A stretch of DNA of 64,000 nucleotides from the NCBI GenBank assembly GCA_963779225.1, contig CAVZWW010000003.1:3224001-3288000 (forward strand), written 5' to 3'. A model generated the notes under the pieces. The model was not told the DNA's origin, searched no databases, and worked only from the letters and a program-made list of their open reading frames with translations. The stretch's first letter is position 1, and each line of letters opens with the position of its first letter. This DNA is from CAVPCZ01 sp963779225. GTDB taxonomy: Bacteria; Bacteroidota; Ignavibacteria; UBA10030; UBA6906. Both the position numbers and the translations under genes were made by a program. Of the stretch, positions 26,026 to 35,296 are shown piece by piece.

Positions 26026-26408
26026 CGGCCACAGAGAAGAGCAGCCCGCACAACTCAGCGACGGTGAATGCAGGCATCTCTAACTGCGGACAGGCGGTCG
26101 AGCGAGATGGGAGAGTGCAAGATATAGATGGCCAAATTGTCGCGGGAAGCGGTTTCGCCGGGCAGAACCGGAGGGCTTTGGTATACCGAGAAGCCGGTGT
26201 GCCGGAAGTGATCGAGGATGCGATGGTCGCGGGGTGTGTCTTCTCCAAGCGCAACAGCCCCTGCATCAACTTGCGGCGGAAGAGCAGCGATCGTGCACAC
26301 CCCTTTGCACCAGCAGTCGATGAAGTGGACAAGTCAGGATCAGCAGAAGAAAATGGCGGTTGAATACCCAGGCGGACGAAAGTGCAGGTGACTCTTGGAG
26401 GAACTCCT
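26026..26408. other. non-coding gap
   Basis: Short frames on both strands lack ribosome-binding sites and recognisable domains. Confidence 0.35.
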
Positions 26409-27269
26409 GTGAGCAAGGCGCACGCTCTTAGCAGTGTTTGCATACTGATCTTGTCTCTCGCCCCGTTATCTCCGTTGATGGGTCAGGAGACGGGATATTC
26501 TGCCATGGTTCCTACCTTCCACGACAGGCTGAACACCTCTGATCGAGGGACTCCTGTGCAATTACGGCGCAACCAATTCGTACTTTTCATATATCGCAAC
26601 GCCGTAGCGGTCTCATCCGAGGCGGTCTTCATCAACACGGGAAGGGAAACGCTGACTCTGGAACTTGCACTTCCTTCCACCGGGCATGACGACAATGGAG
26701 ACGAACCCGGCGGCAGAATATCGAACGGTCTCCTGGACATTCAATTGTGGGTTGAAGGAGAGCGCGCTGTGCCCGAATTCACCCACGATGGCAATGAAGA
26801 TTGGTGCACCATCCAGGCTCGGTTCGGGCCAGGTGAGGAACGCAAAGTGAAGGCGCTCTTCTGGGCACAGACATCGCTCGCCGATGTTGACTCCCTCCCG
26901 GGTCTTGATTCTGTTGCGATTCCTGATGGGAAGCGTGGTTTTCTCCTTGACCTGTCTCATGCAACCGTGTGGAACAGTGTGATCGAAGCGATCGATGTTA
27001 CTGCTGTAATACGAGACGGAATGTCCTTCGAACAAGATTCGTTCTCTGCCGAACCCGACACCTACGATCTTCGAGATTCAACGATCACATGGTCGCTCGT
27101 GAATGTAGAGCCGTCTCCACGGGACAACATCGTTGTTTCGTACACGCCTTCAGCCGGCGGGAGATCAGCGACCAACACGATGGCTGCACTGGCAAAATAC
27201 ATTGTCGGGAGAGGATATGACAGTCTGCTCTCTTTCTTGAAACAGATTGATGAAGACCCAAATCATTGA
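26409..27269 (+). CDS. secreted protein of unknown function (286 aa)
   Basis: GTG at 26409 is chosen because TTGGAGGAACTCCT lies immediately upstream; the longer ATG frame at 26382 lacks a site. A signal peptide follows (HALSSVCILILSLAPLSPLMGQ). The mature protein is beta-rich, with NAVAVSSEAVFINTGRETLTLELALP resembling an Ig-like entry strand and several acidic turns (GHDDNGDEPGG, DGNEDW). The C-terminus is short and helical. No family recognised. It may be an extracellular or periplasmic binding domain. The next gene, 266 bp downstream on the same strand, is the Pycsar-effector-like protein. Confidence 0.6.
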   Translation: MSKAHALSSVCILILSLAPLSPLMGQETGYSAMVPTFHDRLNTSDRGTPVQLRRNQFVLFIYRNAVAVSSEAVFINTGRETLTLELALPSTGHDDNGDEPGGRISNGLLDIQLWVEGERAVPEFTHDGNEDWCTIQARFGPGEERKVKALFWAQTSLADVDSLPGLDSVAIPDGKRGFLLDLSHATVWNSVIEAIDVTAVIRDGMSFEQDSFSAEPDTYDLRDSTITWSLVNVEPSPRDNIVVSYTPSAGGRSATNTMAALAKYIVGRGYDSLLSFLKQIDEDPNH

Positions 27270-27535
27270 AGAACTGGCATGAATTGGTCTTCCGATAAAG
27301 TGAAGAGCAACTGTGTGACTTCCACGTCGTTGATGACATATCTCAGCAAGGAAATTCGAACAGATCAACTCGTTCCGAATGGGTTTTGGAGCAGAGGCGT
27401 AACTGATATGCTTCAGAGGATCAAAACGGCAAACGGGGCTCCCGTGGAAGGCTGCACAATGGTGCGATGCCCTACGAGTATGCGCAGCCTGACGACCGTA
27501 CAGGCCTCAAAACGGAAAAGGAGCGACACGAGAAC

Positions 27536-28204
27536 ATGGACAAACAGGTGAAACAAATGAACACACGACGCAAGCAACCCCGGAAGGTTCAGCCCGCGGG
27601 CGCTCCCGCAGCGATTCCAACAGCACCCGACTTGAGCCGCACAGCTCCACTTGGTGTGCGAACCCCATTGACGGAAAAGGGTCTTGAGACCATGATGGTC
27701 GTGAATGCAAGAAACCACATGTCGCTCACGGCGATGGCGGACCACAAAGCGAACATCATGATCACCACAAATTCGATTGTGTTGTCCCTGATGGTCGGCC
27801 TGCTGCTGGGAAAACTCTCAGCATATCCGTTTCTGATATTTCCCACCCTGGTTCTTGTGGTTATCTCGCTCTCCTCATTGATATTTGCCATTCTTTCAAC
27901 TCGTCCGAGGATCACCAGCGGAGTATTCGACCGCGAGGAGCTCCTGAAGAAAAAGGTCAATCTGTTGTTTTTCGGGAGCTATCACAACTCGGCGTTTGAA
28001 GATTTCGAATGGGGGATGAAGGAGATGATGGTGGATAGGGACTATCTGTACTCCAGCATGTTCGCCACGGTCTACGGAATGGGGAGGGTCCTGGGGGTGA
28101 AGTACCGGTATTTGCGTCTCAGTTACAACACGTTCATGTACGGGCTTGTAGCGGCGGTGGTATCCTTTCTGGCAGCAGGGCTTCTGTCGGGGGCGAGTTA
28201 TTGA
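27536..28204 (+). CDS. Pycsar-effector-like membrane protein (DUF5706/PycTM type)
   Basis: 222 residues. A basic, proline-rich N-terminus (1-50) is followed by ARNHMSLTAMADHKANIMITTNSIVLSL (about 58-85). This is the recognisable entry to PycTM-type effectors: helix, then TM1 (74-92), TM2 (98-120), STRPRITSGVFDREELLKKKVNLLFFG, FEWGMKEMMVDRDYLY, and TM3 (about 200-218). In Pycsar antiphage systems such proteins disrupt the inner membrane after binding cCMP or cUMP. No pyrimidine cyclase gene is visible nearby, so either the signal comes from elsewhere or this is a non-defence relative. The ATG at 27536 has AAGGAG a little far upstream; 27557 is an alternative. Confidence 0.72.
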   Translation: MDKQVKQMNTRRKQPRKVQPAGAPAAIPTAPDLSRTAPLGVRTPLTEKGLETMMVVNARNHMSLTAMADHKANIMITTNSIVLSLMVGLLLGKLSAYPFLIFPTLVLVVISLSSLIFAILSTRPRITSGVFDREELLKKKVNLLFFGSYHNSAFEDFEWGMKEMMVDRDYLYSSMFATVYGMGRVLGVKYRYLRLSYNTFMYGLVAAVVSFLAAGLLSGASY

Positions 28205-28365
28205 GAAGAAGCAGATCGGATGATGTGGGAGGGCGCGTCGCCTTCCCATCGCTGCAACCGGGCATAGGTTTGTCCTTGAGTCGGCTCAGGCGTGAGGCCG
28301 TGACAGTGCTTGTACCTTTTTCCGCTCCCGCCGGGACATGGTGCGTTCCTTGATATCTCTCCCAT
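28198..28365 (-). CDS. small SEC-C-motif protein (55 aa) with an altered zinc site
   Basis: From the ATG at 28365 (GAGGAG three bases upstream) the frame reads MGEISRNAPCPGGSGKRYKHCHG, the SEC-C zinc motif found at the C-terminus of SecA and in small stand-alone proteins. The usual CPCGSGKKYKxCH has Gly in place of the second Cys here, which would weaken metal binding. The 30-residue tail is unremarkable. The gene overlaps the 3' end of the opposite-strand Pycsar-like gene by 7 bp. It may be a real small protein or a decayed one. Confidence 0.5.
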   Translation of the reverse strand: MGEISRNAPCPGGSGKRYKHCHGLTPEPTQGQTYARLQRWEGDAPSHIIRSASSQ

Positions 28366-28659
28366 ATTCTCCTCGTCATGTCCTCGATAGGTGAAACGGC
28401 CGGATTCGTTGTGGCATTCGGTGTGCAAAGCCGTTGAACACGCTCTCCAGCCGCAGGCACCCACAACCGAGATCTCTGACTTCAATCCCGCGAGTTCGAA
28501 GTGTTCCAGAACTGCCAAGACCCCGTCGGTCCGGGAAGCACCATGAGGTACACGTTGACGAGCACGTCACACGCGCGCTCGGGCGCATCTGCCGGGCTGC
28601 ATCACCATTACTACAGACATGCGGCGCAAGGGATGGAATACATCCCCCTGATACCATAA
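28366..28659. other. non-coding gap
   Basis: No convincing gene or hairpin between the SEC-C gene and the UroD-family gene. Confidence 0.3.
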
Positions 28660-29784
28660 TCAATACATCCCATATTTCCTGCATGCTTCAAAGTATGCGA
28701 CGATGTTCTCTTTCGGGGTTCCTTCCCGAAAACTGTCGGAGCTACCGATAATAAAGCCTCCCCCGGGTTTCGCAATCTCCATCGCTTCTCGAATTGTTCG
28801 GTCAATCACATTGCGATTGCCTTGCTGGACGACATAGATCAAGTCGATAAATCCTTTGATGGTTGTCTTTGCACCAATGGTTTGCTTCGCCCGCGCCAGG
28901 TCGAAATCTCCCACCGGCGGCGGCGTGCAGGTTTCTAAAATATCCACGCCGGTATCGGCAATCAGTTCCATCGAGTCATTCAATCTGCCATCATCGTAAT
29001 AATCATACACAGCGCCATAACGATGTGTTAGATCCACATGATCTTTGATCTGCGGGACGAATACTTCTTTGAAAATCGCCGGCGACCAACCCGATGAAAT
29101 CGAATTGAAATACCAGCTTCCAAAAATGCATTCGGCGCCGCCTTCCAATGCAGTGCGCATTTGTTCTAAGGATCGCTGATGAAAAAGGCGCAAGAGCTCA
29201 TCAAAGAACCGGCGATCATCGAAATAGTCCATCATGATGTCCTTCATATCTCTGGCATAGCCGGCGTTATGATCCAATGCGCTGCGGACGCAGACCATGA
29301 GGACACCACGATCGCCCACGTGATCTCGATAGTTCTGGAGAAAATCAAAGTTGGCGTTGATGGGGTGTAAGATATGGCCCAACGCATCGAGATCGTTCCT
29401 GCTTTTCACCAGGTATTCGGTCTTGATCGGATTGGGAGAAACTCCATATTCCCTGCCCGGCGGCGGAATTGTGGTGCGATCCGAGAGCGTTCCTGCCGGT
29501 GTGTGAAACGTTCGCTCCACGATCAGGCAATCGTTCTCAGCATATTTCTTCTGCTCGACTTTGACATCCCTGAGTTCGTAATGATCGGGAGAGATTTCGA
29601 GATAGTTGGGCGTGCCATCAGGTACGATGAACATCAGATCCAGTTCAGGAAAATGCTTTACGTGCGTTGCCAGGCTTTCGTCACCATACTCTGATTTGAT
29701 ATATGCAAACATCCGTGGCGAAATGGGCACACGATCGGGTTCTTCATGTAAGATCGTCGTCAGGATTCGTTGTCGGCCGGTCAT
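28660..29784 (-). CDS. UroD-family protein without the usual zinc ligands (374 aa)
   Basis: Start MTGRQRILTTILHEEPDRVPISPR (ATG at 29784) is the classic N-terminus of the uroporphyrinogen-decarboxylase superfamily. The barrel continues through the GGAECIFGSWYFNSIS strand, EVFVPQIKDHVDLTHRYGA, VDILETCTPPPVGDFDL and GGGFIIGSSDSFREGTPKENIVAYFEACRKYG, the standard C-terminus. At the spots where methyltransferase members carry His-x-Cys and Cys, it has YYDDGR and IGSSDS. It may therefore use other ligands or act on a different substrate. It is alone on its strand, with a weak ribosome-binding site. HemE activity is unlikely. Confidence 0.8.
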   Translation of the reverse strand: MTGRQRILTTILHEEPDRVPISPRMFAYIKSEYGDESLATHVKHFPELDLMFIVPDGTPNYLEISPDHYELRDVKVEQKKYAENDCLIVERTFHTPAGTLSDRTTIPPPGREYGVSPNPIKTEYLVKSRNDLDALGHILHPINANFDFLQNYRDHVGDRGVLMVCVRSALDHNAGYARDMKDIMMDYFDDRRFFDELLRLFHQRSLEQMRTALEGGAECIFGSWYFNSISSGWSPAIFKEVFVPQIKDHVDLTHRYGAVYDYYDDGRLNDSMELIADTGVDILETCTPPPVGDFDLARAKQTIGAKTTIKGFIDLIYVVQQGNRNVIDRTIREAMEIAKPGGGFIIGSSDSFREGTPKENIVAYFEACRKYGMY

Positions 29785-30260
29785 GGTATCTCTGAACAAA
29801 GGATGAATGATAGGCGATTGGTTCTTCTGTTTTCACGCGTCAGCAGACATATATGTATGTTACAGCAAAAACAGGGTCGGATCAAGTTTGAGCGCGATTG
29901 CCTCCCCGATCGGAATCAGGAGGGACCGTTGGGAATTCAGGCTGTCCACCAGGGCCTGATCGGCCACGAAACCGGTATCCACCTCCGCGGTTGCTGAAAT
30001 CTCCATCGGGACCGGCATTTCTTGGAGAGCAATTGTGAGGATCGCTGCGGATCTATACGCACTAACGCGACGACGTCCACAGGCGGGAGCGTATCGGGCC
30101 GCTCATGGCGGTGATCATAGCCAATCCGAAAGTAGAAACAAGGGCAATGGACCGTGGGGCAGAGAGAGTGTCGCAGAATTGGCGGTGCCATCCGAGGCAC
30201 TTCCCGATTCCACGGAATCTGCACGGTCTCACCTGCCCCTGAATGGGGGAGAAGGATTCC
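29785..30260. other. non-coding divergent gap
   Basis: The region between two divergent genes shows no ORF with domain content. It must hold promoters for both sides; only the plus-strand one is clear. Confidence 0.35.
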
Positions 30261-30289
30261 TTGACAGGTTCTCTTTTATTTGCTAACTT
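30261..30289 (+). promoter_or_regulatory. candidate promoter of the 30354-33045 operon
   Basis: TTGACA (30261-30266), a 17-bp spacer and TAACTT (30284-30289), about 65 bp before the GTG start of the aminotransferase gene. It is the only good -35/-10 pair in this gap. Confidence 0.5.
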
Positions 30290-30353
30290 TTCTTGATCCG
30301 GCCACGGTAATAGTTCCCCTGACGAGACCATCACTCTATACGACCGGCATCAC

Positions 30354-31397
30354 GTGCCTATTCACAAAACCCCAATCTCGCTTGACCGAAACGAAAATCA
30401 TTATGGCCCGGCCCCTGCGTGCTTTGAGATCCTCCGCCGGGCCGATGCCTCAAGCGTGAGCAGCTACAGCAAAGCCTTCGCCCGTGGTGTCAAGAGCGAT
30501 CTCTCTGAGAGGCTTGCCGCGTACTTCGGCCTGCCCGAATCGAGCGTGCTCCTGGGCTACGGTGCAGAGGACCTGTTGAAGCAATCTATCCAGTGTTACC
30601 TGCGATCCGGAGACAAACTCCTCATTCCCTCTTACTCGTGGTGGTACTACAGGTCTATTGCAGGCGAGGCGGACGGCAATACGGTCGAGTATCCGCTCAC
30701 CCCCGGCGTAGATCGCTTCTCCTATGACGTTTCCGGAATGCTCGAAGTCTACAGGCGGGAACGGCCGAAAGTGGTGTTGATCAGTTCACCGAATAATCCC
30801 ACGGGTAACTCTCTGGCGTTCGAAGACCTCACGTGGCTCCTACAGTCGATGGCTGACGCTACGGTCATCCTTGATGAGGCGTACGTGTTGGACGGGTCCC
30901 CGGAACATACACGCGCAACGGTCGAAGCCTTTCCAAACGTCTTGGTAGTTCGATCCTTTTCGAAGTTCTACGCTCTTGCTGGTCTTCGCATTGGCTATGC
31001 CCTTGCGGGGAAGGGATTCGAGCAGCTGGCACGATCCGCCAACCGGTATCTCGGCTTCAATAGACTCTCCGAGGAGATCGCCCTTGCCGCACTCGCGTCC
31101 CGAGAGTATTACGCGGAGATCGCCCGGAAGATGACCGAAGACAAGGAGCGCTATTACAGGTTCTTCGACGCGTTGGACGGATTCACTGTCTACAGGTCAG
31201 ACGCAAATTTTGTTCTGGCAGCGATCCCTTCCGAAATCATGACTCCGCTTAACAACTACCTGAAAGAGCGCGGTCTTCTCATCAAGTTCATGAACGAAGA
31301 GCGCCTCCGTTCCCACGTCAGAATCACCCTGGGAACCACCGAGGAGAATGCGATGATCGTCGATGCCATCCGGGAGTTTCTCCGGACGCGCCGATGA
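30354..31397 (+). CDS. PLP-dependent aminotransferase, HisC-like fold type I
   Basis: 347 residues from a GTG. It has the histidinol-phosphate-aminotransferase order: SLDRNENHYGP, LLGYGAEDLLKQ, SYSWWYYRSIA (substrate loop), VVLISSPNNPTGNSL, VILDEAYV (Asp binding the PLP nitrogen), SFSKFYALAGLRIGY with the Schiff-base Lys, and the final Arg region SHVRITLGT. No other his gene is present. The stop overlaps the ATG of a CDP-alcohol phosphotransferase by 4 bp. The context argues for an amino-alcohol or amino-phosphonate headgroup pathway over histidine synthesis; CobD-like decarboxylases share this fold, so decarboxylation is also possible. Confidence 0.85.
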   Translation: MPIHKTPISLDRNENHYGPAPACFEILRRADASSVSSYSKAFARGVKSDLSERLAAYFGLPESSVLLGYGAEDLLKQSIQCYLRSGDKLLIPSYSWWYYRSIAGEADGNTVEYPLTPGVDRFSYDVSGMLEVYRRERPKVVLISSPNNPTGNSLAFEDLTWLLQSMADATVILDEAYVLDGSPEHTRATVEAFPNVLVVRSFSKFYALAGLRIGYALAGKGFEQLARSANRYLGFNRLSEEIALAALASREYYAEIARKMTEDKERYYRFFDALDGFTVYRSDANFVLAAIPSEIMTPLNNYLKERGLLIKFMNEERLRSHVRITLGTTEENAMIVDAIREFLRTRR

Positions 31398-32281
31398 GTG
31401 GATTGCTCAACGAGTACCTGAAGACGCTCAAGGGAATCGAGGTCGAAGACCTGTTCGACCTTATGTTCTATCGGCCTCTGGGATACGTCGTTGTCAGGCT
31501 TGTCGCCCCTACCGCCATCACCCCCAACCAGATCACGCTTCTCTCCGTGGTGTTCGGCGTGGCAGGAGGGTTCTGCTATGGACTGGGTACGCCAGGGTGG
31601 ATCTCTGCCGGCGGAGTGCTGTGCGTGCTATACAACGTCCTCGACTGCAGCGATGGACAACTGGCGAGGTTGAAGGGGACGGGCACCAAGCTCGGGAGAA
31701 TCATCGACGGCCTGGGGGACTACGTCGTGACAACGACCATTTTCGTTGGTATCGGGATCGGGTTGGTCAGGACCGGTTCCGATCCTTTCTCGGCATGGAT
31801 GTTGGTGGTGGGCGCCGGCGTCAGTACCGCTTATCTCTCCATGCTTGTTGACCTCTTTCGCACCCGGTTCCAGGACATGACGCATACCCGCCCTGCTGTT
31901 CTGGAGCACGGATTCACAGAGATCGAAACCGCGCACGGCGAAATGAAGCAGTCCTCCAGATGGACATTCGAGCGCGTCGTTCTGTCGTGCTATATGATCT
32001 ACTCACGGGTGCAGCGGAAATTCACCGCAGGGAACCGATACGCACAGAGGCCTTTGGCACCTGATCCCCGGAGGTTTTACTGCCGCAACAAATTGATGAT
32101 CCGCCTCTGGACGCTGATCGGTCCGACGATGCAACTCTGTTTCCTAATCGTGTGCTCCTTCCTGGATGCGCTCGAGGTATATCTGTGGGGAACCCTCACC
32201 GTGGCGAACGTCCTTGGCCTGAGTTTTCTCTTTTTCCAGCGTCGCATCGATCGGCAGCTTCGCCGGGAGGCCGGCCCATGA
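31394..32281 (+). CDS. CDP-alcohol phosphotransferase family membrane enzyme
   Basis: 295 residues, about six hydrophobic helices. The family signature D-x2-DG-x2-AR-x8-G-x3-D-x3-D is complete (Asp84 in DCSDGQLARLKG, then LGRIIDGLGD). It comes after a first helix containing ITPNQITLLSVVFG. A longer cytoplasmic loop between TM helices (residues about 160-225) sets it apart from phosphatidylglycerophosphate synthases. The reaction is CDP-X plus an alcohol giving X-phospho-alcohol and CMP. It is translationally coupled to an aminotransferase upstream and a nucleotidyltransferase downstream, so the CDP-activated partner is probably made by its neighbour. Confidence 0.9.
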   Translation: MSGLLNEYLKTLKGIEVEDLFDLMFYRPLGYVVVRLVAPTAITPNQITLLSVVFGVAGGFCYGLGTPGWISAGGVLCVLYNVLDCSDGQLARLKGTGTKLGRIIDGLGDYVVTTTIFVGIGIGLVRTGSDPFSAWMLVVGAGVSTAYLSMLVDLFRTRFQDMTHTRPAVLEHGFTEIETAHGEMKQSSRWTFERVVLSCYMIYSRVQRKFTAGNRYAQRPLAPDPRRFYCRNKLMIRLWTLIGPTMQLCFLIVCSFLDALEVYLWGTLTVANVLGLSFLFFQRRIDRQLRREAGP

Positions 32282-33045
32282 CGGCCGTGATTCTTGCTGC
32301 AGGCATTGCCTCGCGCCTGAGGCCGCTCACGGACACGCTCCCGAAGTGTCTCCTGCCGGTGGGGGACCGGACCATCCTCGCGCGGACGATCCACCATCTC
32401 ATCGGACAGCAGATCATCGAAATCGTGATCGTTACCGGCTACCGGGATGGCCAGATCCGAGATTTCGTGAGTGGTTCATTCCCAGGACTCAATGTGTGGT
32501 ACATCCACAACGAAGAGTATCTCTGCACCAACAACATCTACTCCCTCTGGCTTGCCGCCCAGGCACTCCGCCGCAGAGAAATCCTACTCCTTGACAGCGA
32601 CATCATGTTCGATGCGGGCATCATCGAGCTCCTCAAGACATCAGACCACGAAAGCTGCCTTGCGATGAACTCGCAGCACTCGCTTGGTGAAGAAGAAATC
32701 AAGGTGCATCTGCGCCCGGACGGTTCGGTCCAGGCGATCGGGAAAGACATACCCGTGAAGACAGCGGCGGGAGAATCCATCGGGATCGAGAAGTTCGGCC
32801 CTTCGACGTTTGCCACATTGACAGGCATCCTCGAGAGAATGATCCGGATCGAGCGCCGAGTGGACGTCTTCTACGAAGCGGCCTTTCAGGAATTGATTGA
32901 CCGGGGGGGGATCCTGCATGCCGTGGACGTTGGGGCTCGCAAGTGCATCGAGATTGACACGATGGAAGACCTTGATCGGGCCTCCCGGCTCTTCGCTTCG
33001 CGTGGACAGCCCGGAAAAGCCGCGCGATCGAAGTCGACGGAGTGA
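32278..33045 (+). CDS. sugar/choline-phosphate nucleotidyltransferase (LicC-like)
   Basis: 255 residues from the ATG at 32278, overlapping the upstream stop by 4 bp. The N-terminal nucleotide-binding loop MTAVILAAGIASRLRPLT...PKCLLPVGDRTIL is complete. IIEIVIVTGYRDGQI, a Tyr/Asn-rich YLCTNNIYSLWLA segment and LLDSDIMFD (metal-binding Asp pair) follow. This pattern, especially NEEYxxTNNIYSLxLA, fits LicC/PntC-type CTP:phosphocholine or aminoethylphosphonate cytidylyltransferases better than UDP-sugar enzymes. It probably makes the CDP-linked headgroup for the membrane phosphotransferase upstream. The C-terminal 20 residues are basic. Confidence 0.82.
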   Translation: MTAVILAAGIASRLRPLTDTLPKCLLPVGDRTILARTIHHLIGQQIIEIVIVTGYRDGQIRDFVSGSFPGLNVWYIHNEEYLCTNNIYSLWLAAQALRRREILLLDSDIMFDAGIIELLKTSDHESCLAMNSQHSLGEEEIKVHLRPDGSVQAIGKDIPVKTAAGESIGIEKFGPSTFATLTGILERMIRIERRVDVFYEAAFQELIDRGGILHAVDVGARKCIEIDTMEDLDRASRLFASRGQPGKAARSKSTE

Positions 33046-33535
33046 ATCCGAGAATCAGAAGTTCTTCGATGACCCGGCGGTGTGGCCGGGTGAATCATCC
33101 GTTCCCCCCCCGCAACACCTCTCCTTCGTAGCCATTCCGCTGGAAAGATCCAGCAGAAGTACTTTTCTCCGATACCGGTCGAACCCAGGATCACTTCCCG
33201 TGTTGTGGTAAGCTGATAGCGGGGGGCTGGCACGCAGCCTTCGAGAAGGGGATAGAGTTGGTCCCGAGAGCGAATAGGACAATCGTGAGGGCAAAGTGTC
33301 GCATTCGAGGCGTGCCCGAATGCACGCGTCCGATCGCAGAGAATCAAGCAGGATTGCGCCCCTGCCTGTCAAACGGTGGCAACTGTCGACATATCAACCC
33401 GACAACTCCGCGAAAGGGAAGCGGACACTGAGTTGTGAATTCAATTTGCATGCGGTATCCCAACAGTGTGGAAGGACTTTCAGAGACCTGTAGAGTTGTC
33501 TCACGATATTCGAACGACGGTCAGAGTAATGCCGG
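33046..33535. other. non-coding gap between convergent genes
   Basis: No domain-bearing ORF and no clear strong terminator. Confidence 0.35.
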
Positions 33536-34657
33536 TCATACGTTGATCGTTCTATCCCGCGCCACCATGGTCCACTCACCCTGCGCCTTATGATCCACAA
33601 CAGTTGTCGCGCGTTCGTACAGTGCACATGTAGGACAGATATGGAAGGGCATTCCGTAGAACACATCTCCAATTGCATTCATGCCAGTGTCACCTACCCG
33701 TACCAGAAGATGCTCTTCACTTTGCGAGAGAATCGCGGCATCGATGGCATTCAAGAAGAATACCCGATGAAGAAGGTCTTTTTCTGCTGCGACGGATTTG
33801 TGACCGAGGTCGAGGCAGAGCACGTGTGGAGACGGACGAGAAATAACCCTTGCGATGACAAGGGCGGCGGGGAGAAAATCCTCGTCCGGAAGCCCGTCCA
33901 GGTATTCCCTGTCCCAGTAGATGAATGTCCCGGGGCTGCACTCCACGCCCGGGTGAAGCGAATGCATGGGAAACGTCGGCGATCCCCCTGCCACTATGAG
34001 CGACACACCGGCTCCGCTCCGAATCAAATCCTCCGTCATCGTACGCACGCTCGCAAAGGCTGCACTGCATCGTTGGCTTCTGAGCAAGGGATCCCTGTCG
34101 TGAATATGTCCATCATACGCGTGCAATCCGACCGGCCGGATCCCTTTCATCAGAGCACACGCGTGGTACAACTGCATTGCGGTATCACCCGGTAGTATGC
34201 CTGTCCGGTTCATGCCGACGTTGAGGTCGATGAGGACGCAAAGCGGTTCGGGTTCTCCCGAAAATGCCTCCGCCAACGATGTTGCTGCTTTCATATCATC
34301 GACGAGGCACGACATTGCTGTACGAGGGTACCGCCGTGTCAGGGCACGAAGCCGCAGTATCTTCGGTCCCACCGGCTGATAGGCAAGAAGAACATCCGTT
34401 GCGCCCTCAAGCGCGAGCATCTCGGCTTCTGCGATAGTTGCGCATTTGAATTTGGTAATGCCCTCTTTGAGTTGCAGCCGGGAAGCGTCGGGTGACTTAT
34501 GGGTTTTGACATGTGGACGCAGCAGCGTTGTATCCCGAATCATGCTCTTCGCCATCCGTATGTTTGCCACTACGCGTTCTGGATAGATGACGAGCGAGGG
34601 TGAATCGATTTCGTCGATATTCTCTATGCGATACCAGGGGTCACCGGCTTGTTTCAT
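33536..34657 (-). CDS. D-threonine aldolase / D-serine dehydratase-like PLP enzyme
   Basis: 373 residues from the ATG at 34657; the longer frame to 34780 has no support. It is a fold-III (alanine-racemase-like) protein. DSPSLVIYPERVVANIR opens it, followed by LLRPHVKTHKSPDAS with the PLP-lysine, AEAEMLALEGATDVLLAY, CVLIDLNVGMNRTGI, and GVECSPGTFIYWD. The C-terminal metal site is GMPFHICPTC, the His-x-Cys pair used by this family. It probably cleaves D-beta-hydroxy amino acids (aldol cleavage or dehydration). It is monocistronic and convergent with the headgroup operon. Confidence 0.87.
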   Translation of the reverse strand: MKQAGDPWYRIENIDEIDSPSLVIYPERVVANIRMAKSMIRDTTLLRPHVKTHKSPDASRLQLKEGITKFKCATIAEAEMLALEGATDVLLAYQPVGPKILRLRALTRRYPRTAMSCLVDDMKAATSLAEAFSGEPEPLCVLIDLNVGMNRTGILPGDTAMQLYHACALMKGIRPVGLHAYDGHIHDRDPLLRSQRCSAAFASVRTMTEDLIRSGAGVSLIVAGGSPTFPMHSLHPGVECSPGTFIYWDREYLDGLPDEDFLPAALVIARVISRPSPHVLCLDLGHKSVAAEKDLLHRVFFLNAIDAAILSQSEEHLLVRVGDTGMNAIGDVFYGMPFHICPTCALYERATTVVDHKAQGEWTMVARDRTINV

Positions 34658-34962
34658 CGTGCACGTGCTCCAAAGTCGTGAGGAGAAGTTCTGGGCATAT
34701 CCCGAACGGCAAGGGAGCCCTGCGGTGGGGGAAAGCTGCCGTCCGCAAGGAACGAACGGTATAATTGTATAATACGTCACAAGCGGGGAAGAGTCAAACT
34801 CCCGGGAACCGGCTATGCAACGGGGTCGATCCGCAATCCTGCATCCAAAATGGTGCTACCTGCAGGTGTTGCTACGTCCGGGATCCATGGAGTTGACGGA
34901 TATGGGTGCAGGCTTACGATCAGTCGAGGCAGCGAAGCCGTATTTTGCGGTTCTGGGGGTAG
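34658..34962. other. non-coding gap
   Basis: Divergent region between the D-threonine-aldolase-like gene and the Kelch gene; no supported ORF. Confidence 0.3.
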
Positions 34963-34991
34963 TTGACTTTGTCTGAACAGAGGTATATATT
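34963..34991 (+). promoter_or_regulatory. candidate sigma-70-like promoter
   Basis: TTGACT, a 17-bp spacer and TATATT. It would drive the Kelch gene with a leader of about 300 bases, which is long, so another start may exist. Confidence 0.4.
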
Positions 34992-35296
34992 TTCCTCAGA
35001 AACACGCTCAATGGCTCACCAGCCATCAAAAGCTGCCCTGAGTCCTGTCTCACGCCGTCCGCTCCACGACCCACCATGAGCGAACGACCGTTCTCCACGG
35101 TAGAGTGAGATTCTTCATGTCCCCACTGCGTCTGAACCTGAGTCAGTAGAATTGTCGAAGGGTCCGCTTCGACGAATGCATGGCCGGCAAGCCGCACATT
35201 CACATCTCCGTGTGTCGACGGAGTGAGGTTTCGCCAGGACATAAGTGACGATAGCCGCTTGGGAAGCTACATCCATCAGAAAGAACGGAGGCACCA

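Noticed and set aside
34856..35242. Minus-strand frame with an HSTVENGRSLMVG stretch resembling a Kelch strand
   Set aside because: Only one short similarity, no repeats or propeller context on that strand; likely chance.
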